Shown in pieces: positions 45,998 through 54,738 of a DNA stretch of 64,000 nucleotides (the stretch's first letter is position 1; the number at the start of each line of letters is the position of its first letter). The position numbers and the translations under genes were made by a program. A model generated the notes under the pieces. That model searched no databases and had not been told where the DNA came from. It saw only the letters and a list, made by a program, of their open reading frames with translations. The DNA lies in contig NC_019689.1 of the NCBI RefSeq assembly GCF_000317025.1, positions 2,829,501-2,893,500 on the forward strand, in the 5' to 3' direction. The stretch comes from Pleurocapsa sp. PCC 7327 (GTDB taxonomy: Bacteria; Cyanobacteriota; Cyanobacteriia; Cyanobacteriales; Microcystaceae).

Positions 45998-46027
45998 TGT
46001 AGGGGCGATTCTCAAATCGCCCCTACA
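45998..46027. repeat. Perfect palindrome TGTAGGGGCGATT...AATCGCCCCTACA
   Basis: 13-bp arms (45998-46010, 46015-46027) with a 4-base loop lie between convergent genes, 8 bases after the upstream stop. No T tract, so it is either a bidirectional transcript-end stem or a copy of a dispersed palindrome; such GTAGGGGCGAT units recur in cyanobacterial genomes. Confidence 0.75.
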
Positions 46028-46052
46028 ACTCTACAACTAATAGATTCGATCG

Positions 46053-47693
46053 CTAAAGTGGTTCAAAAACCGGACAATAGCCCTCTGGCGTGACTTTAAA
46101 TCCATACAAGGGAGAAGCTTGATTCCAACAGCGCTGGCTTCTCCAGTAGCGGCACGTGCCGCAGCAATCAACATCTTCTAGTCGTCTGACTTCGCTACTT
46201 TGACTCAAAAGCTCGCGCTGGGATAACCCTCTCAACACTAACTCTTCGCCCTGCCAGCGAGCTTCTACCAACCCCGTATCGGAAAAATTACTCCAGCGCG
46301 GATCTTCAGTAATTGCGTCGGGGAGGGTAATCGTAACGCTAGTTCCCGTTTCGTTTAGCTCGCCTTCATAAACAGTTGGCGAGGGAGCCGCAGGTTGCAT
46401 AAACTTATCGCCGATAGGAAGTTCGACGAAAGTTCCAGCAGCAGGAGAATGGAGTTGATAGCGATTTTGTAGCTCCTCTAAAGATGTCAAGTCAGCTAGA
46501 TAAAGAGGGGAACCGTGAATAAAAATAACGTGCTGGGGCCGCAGATTGTGAACGAGTTGCGTGGTGTTGCGACCATCGCTGTGTTCGGCTAAAAAATAAC
46601 TTTCAACAGCGATCTGGCGGGACTTTTTGAGAGTCGCAATCTGTGGGGCATCAGTTGCCGAGGAACCGCCAGGACGTTCGGGTACCAAAATTAACCAAGA
46701 ACCAGAGCCAGAATAACAATAGTCTTCTAAATTAGCCGCGTTATCCGTTAACACGATACAAGGAGCTTGACCAAAAATCGGAAGTTTTTGGCTGGGAAAT
46801 CGGCGCATTCGGGGACAAATTCTGTCGTCCCAAAACAAAGGTTGGTGTTTGGCAAAATTTTGGACGGCGATGGGAAACTGAGGCAGTAGTTCCAGATAGA
46901 TATCGCACGCTTGCGCGACGCTGCCATCGACCCAAATGTCGAGATCGCGACCCGTAAACTGGTGATGGGAGCGCAACAGTTTAAGGATTTCCTGCCCTAA
47001 CCCCAGAGTTGGCACTGGTAAGAGAACGTTCTGTCCGCTGACGAGAGCTTGATAAATGCGCTCCATTAGGTGCTTTTCCTGCTGGCGGCGATGAGGGTGT
47101 CGGGTTGTTCCGTAACTGCCTTCGATAATTAGCACGTCTGGCGCTAATCCTCGCAACGCTTCGATAGATAAGCCCTCAACCAGTTGAAAGTTTGAGAGCG
47201 AAAAATCTCCCGTGTAGAAAAGCTTGTAGGCGCGCTTGGGAGTTTTATAAGTCAGGAAAATAGCAGCGGCACCCGGTAAATGTCCCGCCGGAAACAACTC
47301 CACCGTCAAGTCGTCGAATAATTCAACTGGCGATCGCCATTTAAGAGCTTGACAAAATTGACGAATCTCTTGAGGAGGACGATCTTGCCAGTTGAGCGGC
47401 AAAAGCCGAATGGTTACTTCGCTAGCGTAGATAGGCAGTTCGGGGAAAGCCTCGTGAAGCGCTAGCAATCCCCGCGCGTGGTCGGCGTGGGCGTGACTGC
47501 ATAAAACAAGGTCGGCGGGCGATTTTACTTCGGTTTGAAGCGGTTGGATATCGGCTAAACCGCAGTCGAGGAGGATGCGATGTGCTCCCATCGTCACTAA
47601 CAAACACACTCCCTCGTTACCGTGCCCTACTCCATAGGGAAAGCAGGACAAACCATCTTGGAGATCGGCGGGAGCTGAGCGACGTTTACTCAT
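46053..47693 (-). CDS. Beta-CASP metallo-beta-lactamase with C-terminal Cys motif
   Basis: 546 residues from the ATG at 47693; the longer frame starts with TTG at 47723. Metal-binding HAHADH at 67-72, DxxxPAGHLPGA and GDFSLSNFQLV mark the MBL/beta-CASP nuclease fold, as in RNA 3'-processing and decay enzymes (CPSF73/RNase J-like). The C-terminal ~100 residues add a non-typical domain with DVDCCGTCRYWRSQRCWN and GYCPVFEP, a likely zinc or Fe-S site. Substrate unknown. Convergent with the DUF6679-like gene. Confidence 0.85.
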   Translation of the reverse strand: MSKRRSAPADLQDGLSCFPYGVGHGNEGVCLLVTMGAHRILLDCGLADIQPLQTEVKSPADLVLCSHAHADHARGLLALHEAFPELPIYASEVTIRLLPLNWQDRPPQEIRQFCQALKWRSPVELFDDLTVELFPAGHLPGAAAIFLTYKTPKRAYKLFYTGDFSLSNFQLVEGLSIEALRGLAPDVLIIEGSYGTTRHPHRRQQEKHLMERIYQALVSGQNVLLPVPTLGLGQEILKLLRSHHQFTGRDLDIWVDGSVAQACDIYLELLPQFPIAVQNFAKHQPLFWDDRICPRMRRFPSQKLPIFGQAPCIVLTDNAANLEDYCYSGSGSWLILVPERPGGSSATDAPQIATLKKSRQIAVESYFLAEHSDGRNTTQLVHNLRPQHVIFIHGSPLYLADLTSLEELQNRYQLHSPAAGTFVELPIGDKFMQPAAPSPTVYEGELNETGTSVTITLPDAITEDPRWSNFSDTGLVEARWQGEELVLRGLSQRELLSQSSEVRRLEDVDCCGTCRYWRSQRCWNQASPLYGFKVTPEGYCPVFEPL

Positions 47694-47746
47694 GTTGTCG
47701 TTGACGGAGGAGAACTGGAGCAAGCGTTCAATTCGCCAGTCACTCG

Positions 47747-47869
47747 CTAGTGAGCCGAGCCATTGCCGTCATAATTATCGGAATCGTAAAACCCATTCTT
47801 AGTGCCGAAAAACAGAGAACTAACAATAAAAAGCCCTGTCAGAATCGCCATGACCATTTTTACTTCCAT
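47747..47869 (-). CDS. 40-residue single-helix membrane protein, conserved cyanobacterial type
   Basis: Reads MEVKMVMAILTGLFIVSS, LFFGTKNGFYDSDNY and DGNGSAH, followed by TAG. One helix near the N-terminus is followed by a short polar tail rich in Asn, Tyr, Asp and Gly. An AGGAAG ribosome binding site lies 9 bases before the ATG. I recall similar short proteins across cyanobacteria but cannot name one. It lies 54 bases upstream of the metallo-beta-lactamase start on the same strand. Confidence 0.65.
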   Translation of the reverse strand: MEVKMVMAILTGLFIVSSLFFGTKNGFYDSDNYDGNGSAH

Positions 47870-47966
47870 AATTATTTTCTTCCTGTTGCGAGACTCCCAC
47901 TATCTATGATAGCTTTCGCTATTTTTTCTTAGGTTATCGCTCTTGAGTCCCGATTGACAGAAAAAT

Positions 47967-49898
47967 TTAAGACTTGGCGGGTTCGGCAATGTTTTCTAGA
48001 GCCGTTTCGGAGACAGTAACGACGACTGGTACTTCCTCAACTTTCGGCAGCTTTTCTAGCGCCAAACGGGAAGACGGCGTTCCTCCAGAAAGGCGTTTTA
48101 ACAATTGAGGTCTGGGATCGTGTAGGAGATAAATAATCTCATCGCCACAGAGCCATTCTTCGGTCGCTTTGACTACCTGGAGGCTTCTGTCCCTTTTAAC
48201 GAGTAGCGGCAGCAGTTCTCCAGCACGAATTAGGGTTTGTAAGTGAGCTTGTTGTAGCTCCAATCCCGGCTCTTTGAGAATCGTCGTGCCTAGCTTCACT
48301 TGACCGTCGTTAAGATACTGATTCCAGGTTTTGATTGACAGTTGCTCGATGAAAGCTTGATTCACTTTGGCTTTATTAGTCACGCTGCTCTGGCTATTGC
48401 TGGGAAAGACTGCCAAGACGCGAGGTGGCTGGAATTCTTCTACGGCTCGCTGCGCTAGGACTAAGTTGACTTCTCCATTGCTGGTGAGCGCCATAAAGGT
48501 TCCCATGGAGTGAACCCCGGCTTCTTCTAATACTTCGGGGTCGAGAGCGCTACTCTGAAAAACGGGCAAGTTTTCTGCCGCAGCTTTTTGACAAGCTTCG
48601 GGATCGGTGTCGATGAGCACGACGGATTCGCCCGACTCCTGAAACAGGCGTGCAATCAGGCGGCTTAGGGGGTTACAGCCAACAATGACCGCTCCCGTTG
48701 CCTCGGAGGAGGTAATTTTTAACCAACCGGCGACCCAACGAGCCGTCAATCCGCCTACGAAAACGGTTATCACGATGGTGAGAAAAACTAGGGCTTTGAT
48801 GGCATCGCCACCATTAATTCCTTGCTGGGTCAAGAGAATGGCAAACAGGGATGCGACTGAGGCAGCGACGATGCCTCTAGGAGCCACCCATGCCAAAAAT
48901 AGCTTATGTCGCCAGTTCAGACCACTGTTGATGGTACAAACAGCGATCGCGATCGGGCGAACGACGAACATCAGGGCAAGTACGGTCAGAACGCTGCCCC
49001 ATCCCAAGGCAAAGATACTCGCGATCGACAGGTCGGCTGCTAGGAGAATAAATAAGACGGAAACGCACAGGACGGTTAACTGTCCTTTAAACCGTCTGAG
49101 CAATCGCTCTTCAGGAAGGGAAGATGCTCTCACAACCATGCCCGCGATTACCGTTGCCATCAGTCCCGATTCGCTGCGACTCATTTGCGCCAGACAGAAT
49201 AGACTCCAAACACCTGCCAGTACGACTAAGTTTTTCAGGTCTTCTGAGAGAAAGCTGGCTCGCTTGAGGCATAGACCGAGCAGCCACCCGCTAGCGGCTC
49301 CAATTGCCGCTCCTATGCCCAAGCGCAGCAGCAGACTGCTGAAGATTTCTACCGGAGTAGCGTTGCTGTTGAGGATCGTGTTGAGGACGACGACGGCTAA
49401 AATGGCTCCTACCGGATCGATGAGTACTCCTTCTCCCTCAAGTAAGGTGGCAACTCGCCGATCTACTTCCACGTGTTTGAGCAGGGGGCTAATGACTGTC
49501 GGACCCGTCACGACGACGAGCGAGGCATAGAGAAACGCGATCGACCAAGGAAATTCTGCCAGCCAATGAGCTGCCATTCCGCCGCCAATCAGGGTGATGA
49601 GCGTGCCGATAGTGACGAGATTGCGCAGGCTGCCGGAGACGCGCCCCAAATCGCGCCAGGAGAGATTTAATCCTCCCTCAAACAAAATAATGGCAACTGA
49701 GAGAGCAACGATAACTTCTAAGCCCACCCCTAAATGGTGGGGATGCAGCAGGCTCAATCCGTCTGGTCCGAGCAAGATGCCAAATAAGAGCAAGAAAATA
49801 ATGCTAGGAACTTTCAGATATTCGGCAACGACTTGAGCGCTGATGCCTGCAAGAACCGCAATCGCGATTTGCAGGGTTAATTCAAACGATCCTTCCAT
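47967..49898 (-). CDS. Na+/H+ antiporter with TrkA-N domain
   Basis: 643 residues. A CPA-type antiporter membrane domain of about 12 helices (about 1-390: LKVPSIIFLLLFGILLGPDG, LEGEGVLIDPVGAILAVVVL, WVAPRGIVAASVASLFAIL) is followed by a cytoplasmic Rossmann/RCK TrkA-N domain (about 398-520: AVIVGCNPLSRLIARLFQES, VVLIDTDPEACQKAAAE) and a TrkA-C-like part. Exchanges Na+ or K+ for protons, gated by nucleotide binding. The domain pair is typical of cyanobacterial NhaS-type transporters. Ion specificity cannot be read from sequence. Confidence 0.9.
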   Translation of the reverse strand: MEGSFELTLQIAIAVLAGISAQVVAEYLKVPSIIFLLLFGILLGPDGLSLLHPHHLGVGLEVIVALSVAIILFEGGLNLSWRDLGRVSGSLRNLVTIGTLITLIGGGMAAHWLAEFPWSIAFLYASLVVVTGPTVISPLLKHVEVDRRVATLLEGEGVLIDPVGAILAVVVLNTILNSNATPVEIFSSLLLRLGIGAAIGAASGWLLGLCLKRASFLSEDLKNLVVLAGVWSLFCLAQMSRSESGLMATVIAGMVVRASSLPEERLLRRFKGQLTVLCVSVLFILLAADLSIASIFALGWGSVLTVLALMFVVRPIAIAVCTINSGLNWRHKLFLAWVAPRGIVAASVASLFAILLTQQGINGGDAIKALVFLTIVITVFVGGLTARWVAGWLKITSSEATGAVIVGCNPLSRLIARLFQESGESVVLIDTDPEACQKAAAENLPVFQSSALDPEVLEEAGVHSMGTFMALTSNGEVNLVLAQRAVEEFQPPRVLAVFPSNSQSSVTNKAKVNQAFIEQLSIKTWNQYLNDGQVKLGTTILKEPGLELQQAHLQTLIRAGELLPLLVKRDRSLQVVKATEEWLCGDEIIYLLHDPRPQLLKRLSGGTPSSRLALEKLPKVEEVPVVVTVSETALENIAEPAKS

Positions 49899-50505
49899 AG
49901 GCGTATCGATCGCAGGCGCATCTCTGACAGTTTAGAATCTGGGCGTTGGCAAGAGGCTTAGTTTCAATATTCCCAAAAATGATTTTCATAACATCAAGCT
50001 CTAGTAAGATTGCCCCTAGCGAATCTTCCGAACCATCAAAGATCGCCTTTAGCTAAATTTAGGATATAGATTTAGTTCTCAAGCAATAATATGTCTGCAA
50101 TCAACTCGGTTATTAGTTTGAATTTAAAAAAAGATCGACTGTTGGAAATGGAAATTTTTTATTCATTTTGGGTATTTTAACATTGATGTTCTTATATCCT
50201 CAAAAGAGTTGACGATAATCGGGCTTTCTTTTGCCAACAATCGATTTAGAGAGTTTTGTGGTCGATAGCCTCAAACTGTCGCGCCTAAAAATATATTTTT
50301 TCTATTTTACCCAATGCCCTAAGGCAGGTTGCTGTAACAATGAATTTAGGACACGCTAGAAGAAAGAAAAGTCCAATGAGGGGAGTCGCTCTGATTTTCC
50401 TATAGTCTGAGCGATGTTGTTCTATGTGACTCTAAATCGTAACTGCCACTGCCGCTCGTGCGAGTTAGGGCAAAATGCAAGTAATCTGGAAAGATTGGCT
50501 ACTCT
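49899..50505. other. Large gap without recognised genes
   Basis: About 607 bases between the antiporter and the GT39-like gene. AT-rich around 50100-50190. No open frame, tRNA, terminator or clear repeat was found. Probably carries divergent promoters. Confidence 0.4.
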
Positions 50506-51843
50506 ATGAATCGTCAAACCTTTGCTTGGAATCGTTCGAGAAATAAACTCCGCCAAGAAATTCGTTGGATTGAGTTCCTGTCGAAAGCAGGGTTATTTTT
50601 GGCGGCTTTAGTGTTGTTTAGCATCAATTTGGGAAATTTGCCGTTACAGGCAGACGAACAAACCGTCTCGCAGGTGGCGAAGGAAATTGCCTCTGCTCCA
50701 TTCGATTCCTTGCGTTGGCTGTTTCCGACTCTCCAAGAACAACCTTATCTGGAACGACCTCCGTTAGTTCACGGACTGATTGCCCTAGTTTATTCGCTTG
50801 CCGGAAGCAATGAATGGACGACTCGTCTGCCAGGAGCATTTTTAGCAGCTTGTTCGGTTCCGCTTCTCTATAGTTTGGGTCGCGAGATTTTTGCCGCTCG
50901 CATGCCATCTCTTTTTTCGGCAGCGATCTACTTGACGCTATTGCCAGTGGTGCGTTACGGACGGTTAGCCATGCTCGATGGAGCCGTGCTTTGTTTTGAA
51001 ATTTTGACAATAGTCTGTATCGTGCGATCGCGGCGCGATTTGCGCTGGGCGTTGGGGATTGGAGTCGGTTTGAGCTTGCTGGGTTTATCTCGAGGAATAA
51101 TAGGGGTTATTGTCGCGGCGATCGCTCTTTTGTTTCTGGCTTGGGATACGCCAAGGCTTTTGAGTTCGGGCTTTTTTGCCATTGGCGCTCTGCTGGGAGG
51201 TGCTCCAGCCCTTGCTTGGCATGCGGCTCAATTTCTACGTCACGGCAAACCATTTGCTGAGGAGATGTTCGGTCAATATTTTAAGGTTATTGACGGGTAT
51301 GCGATCGGGCTGTCTTGGCACCCGTTGCTGGAGATTTTAAAATCTTCTTTGCCCTGGCTAATTTTTGCGCTTTACGGACTGAGATTGGCTTGGCAAGAAC
51401 GAAACTGGGGATGGGCTAAGCTGCTCTTGGTTTGGATCGGCGTTTTGTTAGCAATCGTTTCGCTGTTTTCTACACGACACGTTGGCGCGATCGTTCCGAT
51501 TTATCCAGCATTGGCACTAGCCGGGGGTGCGGCGTTAGCTGAGGCGATCGACAAACCTGTCGATCGCGTTTACCCTCGGCTTTGGACGATAGTTCTGAGT
51601 TTGTTAACTCTGGTTCCGATTGTTGTTTGTATTGGTTTTTATTTTGACGTTAACTTTGGAGCGTTTGTCGCGATCGATTACTTAGCGTTCTTATTTTTGG
51701 GTGCCCTTTCATTGACTTGGGCAGTGAGCGCAGCACTATTAGCTCAACGATCCGAGCAGTTTATTTTAGTCTTGTTTTGGGGAATGTATGTCTCTTGGCT
51801 GCTTCTTGTCTGCTCTTCTCATTGGATAGTGTTCCTTAACTAG
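50506..51843 (+). CDS. GT39/ArnT-like membrane glycosyltransferase
   Basis: 445 residues with about 10 membrane helices. Blocks of the PMT_2 family: LGNLPLQADEQTVSQ (acidic DE motif near 51-52), YLERPPLVHGL, GSNEWTTRLPGAFLAA, RYGRLAMLDGAVL. Such enzymes use polyprenyl-phosphate sugars to modify lipid A, proteins or polysaccharides at the periplasmic face. It is shorter than full ArnT and lacks the C-terminal soluble domain. Substrate unknown. Monocistronic, followed by a terminator. Confidence 0.85.
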   Translation: MNRQTFAWNRSRNKLRQEIRWIEFLSKAGLFLAALVLFSINLGNLPLQADEQTVSQVAKEIASAPFDSLRWLFPTLQEQPYLERPPLVHGLIALVYSLAGSNEWTTRLPGAFLAACSVPLLYSLGREIFAARMPSLFSAAIYLTLLPVVRYGRLAMLDGAVLCFEILTIVCIVRSRRDLRWALGIGVGLSLLGLSRGIIGVIVAAIALLFLAWDTPRLLSSGFFAIGALLGGAPALAWHAAQFLRHGKPFAEEMFGQYFKVIDGYAIGLSWHPLLEILKSSLPWLIFALYGLRLAWQERNWGWAKLLLVWIGVLLAIVSLFSTRHVGAIVPIYPALALAGGAALAEAIDKPVDRVYPRLWTIVLSLLTLVPIVVCIGFYFDVNFGAFVAIDYLAFLFLGALSLTWAVSAALLAQRSEQFILVLFWGMYVSWLLLVCSSHWIVFLN

Positions 51844-51877
51844 AAAGCAACCCATAAATCAAATATTAAACCTCCCC

Positions 51878-51942
51878 AAGAGCAGAATTTTTCCCAAGTT
51901 GAGCTTTCCTCAATAAGGAACATAACTCTGCTCTTATTTTTG
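51878..51942. terminator. Likely terminator between convergent genes
   Basis: AAGAGCAGA (51878-51886) pairs with TCTGCTCTT (51927-51935), with TTATTTTTG after it on the plus strand. The 40-base loop includes a smaller stem TTGAG/CTCAA. Lies between the GT39-like gene and the convergent cyAbrB gene. Confidence 0.6.
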
Positions 51943-52000
51943 AAGTTTATTAGACTTTTTGGCTAGCAAGTCTCTAGCCTTCTTTTTGGTCGCCAGCTTA

Positions 52001-52384
52001 TTACTCAGATGGCTCGATCTGTTTGAGATGAATGTGCTTTCGACCCAGGGTAATTTCAAACTCATCTCCCTCTCGCAATCCCATCTTCTTCGTATAAGCC
52101 GAGCCAATGAGAAGGTTGCCATTAGACTGTACTCTAATGCGATGGCTTGCCGTCCGACCGCCACGTCCTTGACCGTTAGAAGTACTGTCTAACTCGATCC
52201 CTTCTGCATCAATTAGAGCATTAAGGAACTTCATCATATTAACTCGTACTATACCGTTTTTAGTAACGGTATAATAGCCACACTGTTTCGCTTTTTCCTC
52301 TTTAGAGAGGTTGCCTAAGGATTTAACTTTCTGGAGTAAGTCTTCGCCAGTTAAAGGTTCTGGTTGTGTAGTTTTAGTCATCAA
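52001..52384 (-). CDS. CyAbrB-type transcriptional regulator
   Basis: 127 residues. The N-terminal extension LTGEDLLQKVKSLGNLSKEE and AKQCGYYTVTKNG block and a C-terminal AbrB-like swapped-hairpin (LLIGSAYTKKMGLREGDEFE, LGRKHIHLKQIE) define the cyAbrB family of cyanobacterial DNA-binding proteins, which repress or bend DNA at many promoters including nitrogen, carbon and hydrogenase genes. The NMMKFLNALIDAEGIEL and RGGRTASHRI sequence resembles the cyAbrB1/CalA branch, but subtype is uncertain. Its target genes cannot be read here. Confidence 0.88.
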   Translation of the reverse strand: MMTKTTQPEPLTGEDLLQKVKSLGNLSKEEKAKQCGYYTVTKNGIVRVNMMKFLNALIDAEGIELDSTSNGQGRGGRTASHRIRVQSNGNLLIGSAYTKKMGLREGDEFEITLGRKHIHLKQIEPSE

Positions 52385-52704
52385 CTTCTAGGCCAACTAT
52401 TTACTTATAGGGTTTACAGGTTTACTGCCTACTGTAATTTTAACAAAGGCAATAAATAGATTTGATTGTTATCTCTCTATAAGACTATATTACACGCAAA
52501 AAGTAAAATTAATTCGAGTTTCATTGAGTTAATATTAATCGATTGCACTCAATCTTTAGACAAAAATCCGCTCGGAATTTACAAATGTTTGACTTTGCCT
52601 GGTTCTGGAGGTTAAGTAAATGTTAGAAAGTAGAGAGGCGAGCTGCTGCCTCTGTATAAAAGGCAGGTTACATTTTGACAAAAGCTCAACCAAAAAATTT
52701 ATTA

Positions 52705-53148
52705 ATGAAGCTCACAACTCGCGGTCATTATAGCGTTAAAGCCTTACTAGATCTAAGTTTACAGCCCGGTTACGGTCCGACCTCGGTAAAAGCGATCGCA
52801 CACAGACAAGATTTACCCGCTCCTTATTTGGAAAAATTGTTAATCGAAATGCGTCGCGCTGGCTTAGTTATGTCAGTAAGAGGTTCCCAAGGTGGGTATC
52901 AATTAGCTCGTCAACCAAGTCAAATTTCTCTCGGTCAAATTTTAGAAGCCGTAGGAGAAACAATTGAGCCTTTACCTCGCTATCGCCCAGACGCAGAACA
53001 AGCTGAAGATTGGGTAACATTTAGTTTGTGGAAGCGACTCCACCAGAAAATGAAAGAGGCACTTTATAGTATCACTCTTGCCGATCTCTATTACGATGCT
53101 CGTAGCTGGCAAGCCGCTATTGGAGAGGAAACTAGCTTTGTTGTTTAG
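52705..53148 (+). CDS. Rrf2-family transcriptional regulator
   Basis: About 147 residues from the ATG at 52705 (MKLTTRGHYSVKALLDLSLQ); the frame is open from a TTG at 52675, but the family starts at MKLTT. A winged HTH (KAIAHRQDLPAPYLEKLLIE, VRGSQGGYQLARQPSQISLG) and a C-terminal helix define the family (IscR, CymR, NsrR). There is no cysteine in the protein, so it cannot bind an Fe-S cluster in the IscR way and may sense a small molecule or protein partner, as CymR does. Upstream of a GFA-type gene by 14 bases. Confidence 0.87.
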   Translation: MKLTTRGHYSVKALLDLSLQPGYGPTSVKAIAHRQDLPAPYLEKLLIEMRRAGLVMSVRGSQGGYQLARQPSQISLGQILEAVGETIEPLPRYRPDAEQAEDWVTFSLWKRLHQKMKEALYSITLADLYYDARSWQAAIGEETSFVV

Positions 53149-53162
53149 ATTATTTAATTCTC

Positions 53163-53561
53163 ATGACAATAGTTAACGAATCCGCCACTTTTGAAGGGGG
53201 TTGTCACTGCGGTGCAGTTCGCTTTCAAGTGATTGTCGATCGCCGGGAAGCTATCGAGTGTAATTGCTCGATCTGCTGCAAAAAAGGCTTTCTTCATCTA
53301 ATCGTGCCGCCGGAAAAATTTACCTTACTCAAAGGTTCTGAAGTTTTAGAGACTTACACCTTTGGTACTCATACAGCTAAACATACTTTTTGCCGGATTT
53401 GTGGCATTCATCCTTTCTATTGCCCCCGCTCTCATCCTAACTGGATAGATGTCAACGTTCGCTGTCTCGATGGAGATGTCCTAGCGAAATTTAAACTCCA
53501 GCCTTTTGACGGGGCTGATTGGGAAGAAAATATTGATAAGCTCCAGAATTCTGAGGTCTGA
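53163..53561 (+). CDS. GFA/CENP-V-type zinc protein
   Basis: 132 residues with the Gfa zinc motifs: GGCHCGAVRF (CHC), CNCSICCKKGFLH, and CRICGIHPFYCPR. The fold has been linked to glutathione-dependent S-hydroxymethyl formaldehyde binding and related carbonyl chemistry, but most members are uncharacterised. Lies between Rrf2 and cobD with short spacings (14 and 16 bases), so an operon is possible; the regulator may control it. Confidence 0.88.
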   Translation: MTIVNESATFEGGCHCGAVRFQVIVDRREAIECNCSICCKKGFLHLIVPPEKFTLLKGSEVLETYTFGTHTAKHTFCRICGIHPFYCPRSHPNWIDVNVRCLDGDVLAKFKLQPFDGADWEENIDKLQNSEV

Positions 53562-53577
53562 ATTTAGCTAGAAGATT

Positions 53578-54558
53578 GTGAGGGTCAATATCGCTGTCGT
53601 TGTCTTACTGTTGGCTGCCATTGTAGATTTTTTAGTCGCAGATCCTTGGAGGTGGCTTCATCCCGTACAAGTCATGGGATGGATTATTTCCCATTTCACT
53701 CGGTTAACAATTAACTACTTCCAAGACCGATGGCAGCGTTGCGTAGCCGGAATTATTTTAAGCATAGGATTAATTATTGGCAGCGGACTGGTGGGGTGGT
53801 TAATTGTCTGGGGAGTAACTTGGATTCATCCCATCTTAGGAATTGTAATCGAAATAATCTTATTAGCAAGTTGTTTTGCCGGTCGTAGTTTGAGAAAAGC
53901 AGCGATCGATGTTTTACAACCATTAAGTTCTGGCGATATTAAACTAGCTCGTTCTAAATTGAGTCGATATGTCGGTCGAGATACGGCACATCTTTGCCAA
54001 TCAGAAATTTTACGGGCGACATTAGAAACCGTCGCAGAAAATACTCCGGATGGCGTGACAGCTCCGCTATTTTATGCCATTATCGGTGCGTTTGTCCCTG
54101 GTTTGGGTAGCGTTCCCCTTGCCTTAGCCTATAAAGCTGCTAGTACTCTCGATTCGATGCTGGGCTATCGCCAAGAACCCTATGCAGATATCGGCTGGTT
54201 TAGTGCCCAATTAGAGGATCGGCTGACATGGCTTCCCTGTCGCTTAACCGTGTTGACGCTAGCACTGCTCTCTGGCAAACCGGGCCGGGTTTTGCGAATG
54301 TGTCGTCGCGATGCGGTTAAAGATCCCAGTCCTAACTCTGGTTGGAGTGAATGCGTTTATGCGGCGATTTTGGGAGTGCAATTGGGGGGGAATAATGTCT
54401 ATGGCGGGGTCGTTAAATATAAACCGTTATTGGGCGACCCCACCTATCCTATTACTTCTGAAAAAATTTACCAAGCCTTGCGATTAACTCGCTATTGCTT
54501 TCTCATTTGGTTAGCGATCGCGCTGTTGTTTCTACTCGCGATCGATTTACTAGATTGA
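53578..54558 (+). CDS. cobD: Adenosylcobinamide-phosphate synthase
   Basis: 326 residues, GTG start (VRVNIAVVVLLLAAIVDFL). CbiB/CobD joins aminopropanol phosphate to adenosylcobyric acid in cobalamin synthesis at the membrane. Family blocks: LVADPWRWLHPVQVMGWII, LSRYVGRDTAHLCQSEILRA, ETVAENTPDGVTAPLFYAII, AYKAASTLDSMLGYR, and AKDPSPNSGWSEC-type sequence (VKDPSPNSGWSECVYAAILG). About six membrane helices. No cobalamin riboswitch is seen upstream. Confidence 0.93.
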   Translation: MRVNIAVVVLLLAAIVDFLVADPWRWLHPVQVMGWIISHFTRLTINYFQDRWQRCVAGIILSIGLIIGSGLVGWLIVWGVTWIHPILGIVIEIILLASCFAGRSLRKAAIDVLQPLSSGDIKLARSKLSRYVGRDTAHLCQSEILRATLETVAENTPDGVTAPLFYAIIGAFVPGLGSVPLALAYKAASTLDSMLGYRQEPYADIGWFSAQLEDRLTWLPCRLTVLTLALLSGKPGRVLRMCRRDAVKDPSPNSGWSECVYAAILGVQLGGNNVYGGVVKYKPLLGDPTYPITSEKIYQALRLTRYCFLIWLAIALLFLLAIDLLD

Positions 54559-54738
54559 CCTCGCTACTTTCTGTTTCGATCGGCCGGGAAATTAATGACA
54601 ACAGCAGTTGTTGAAAATGGTGCAAGATCTCAGATAAGACGGACTTTAGCCTCCTAGACAAAGAATTCCTTCTCTGGCTACTTAAGCAGATATTTTGCTG
54701 CGCCTATTTTATAAAATTTGCCATTTTTTATAGACAAT

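Noticed and set aside
47750-47932. 60-codon plus-strand frame
   Set aside because: Shadow of the minus-strand 40-residue membrane peptide and its leader.
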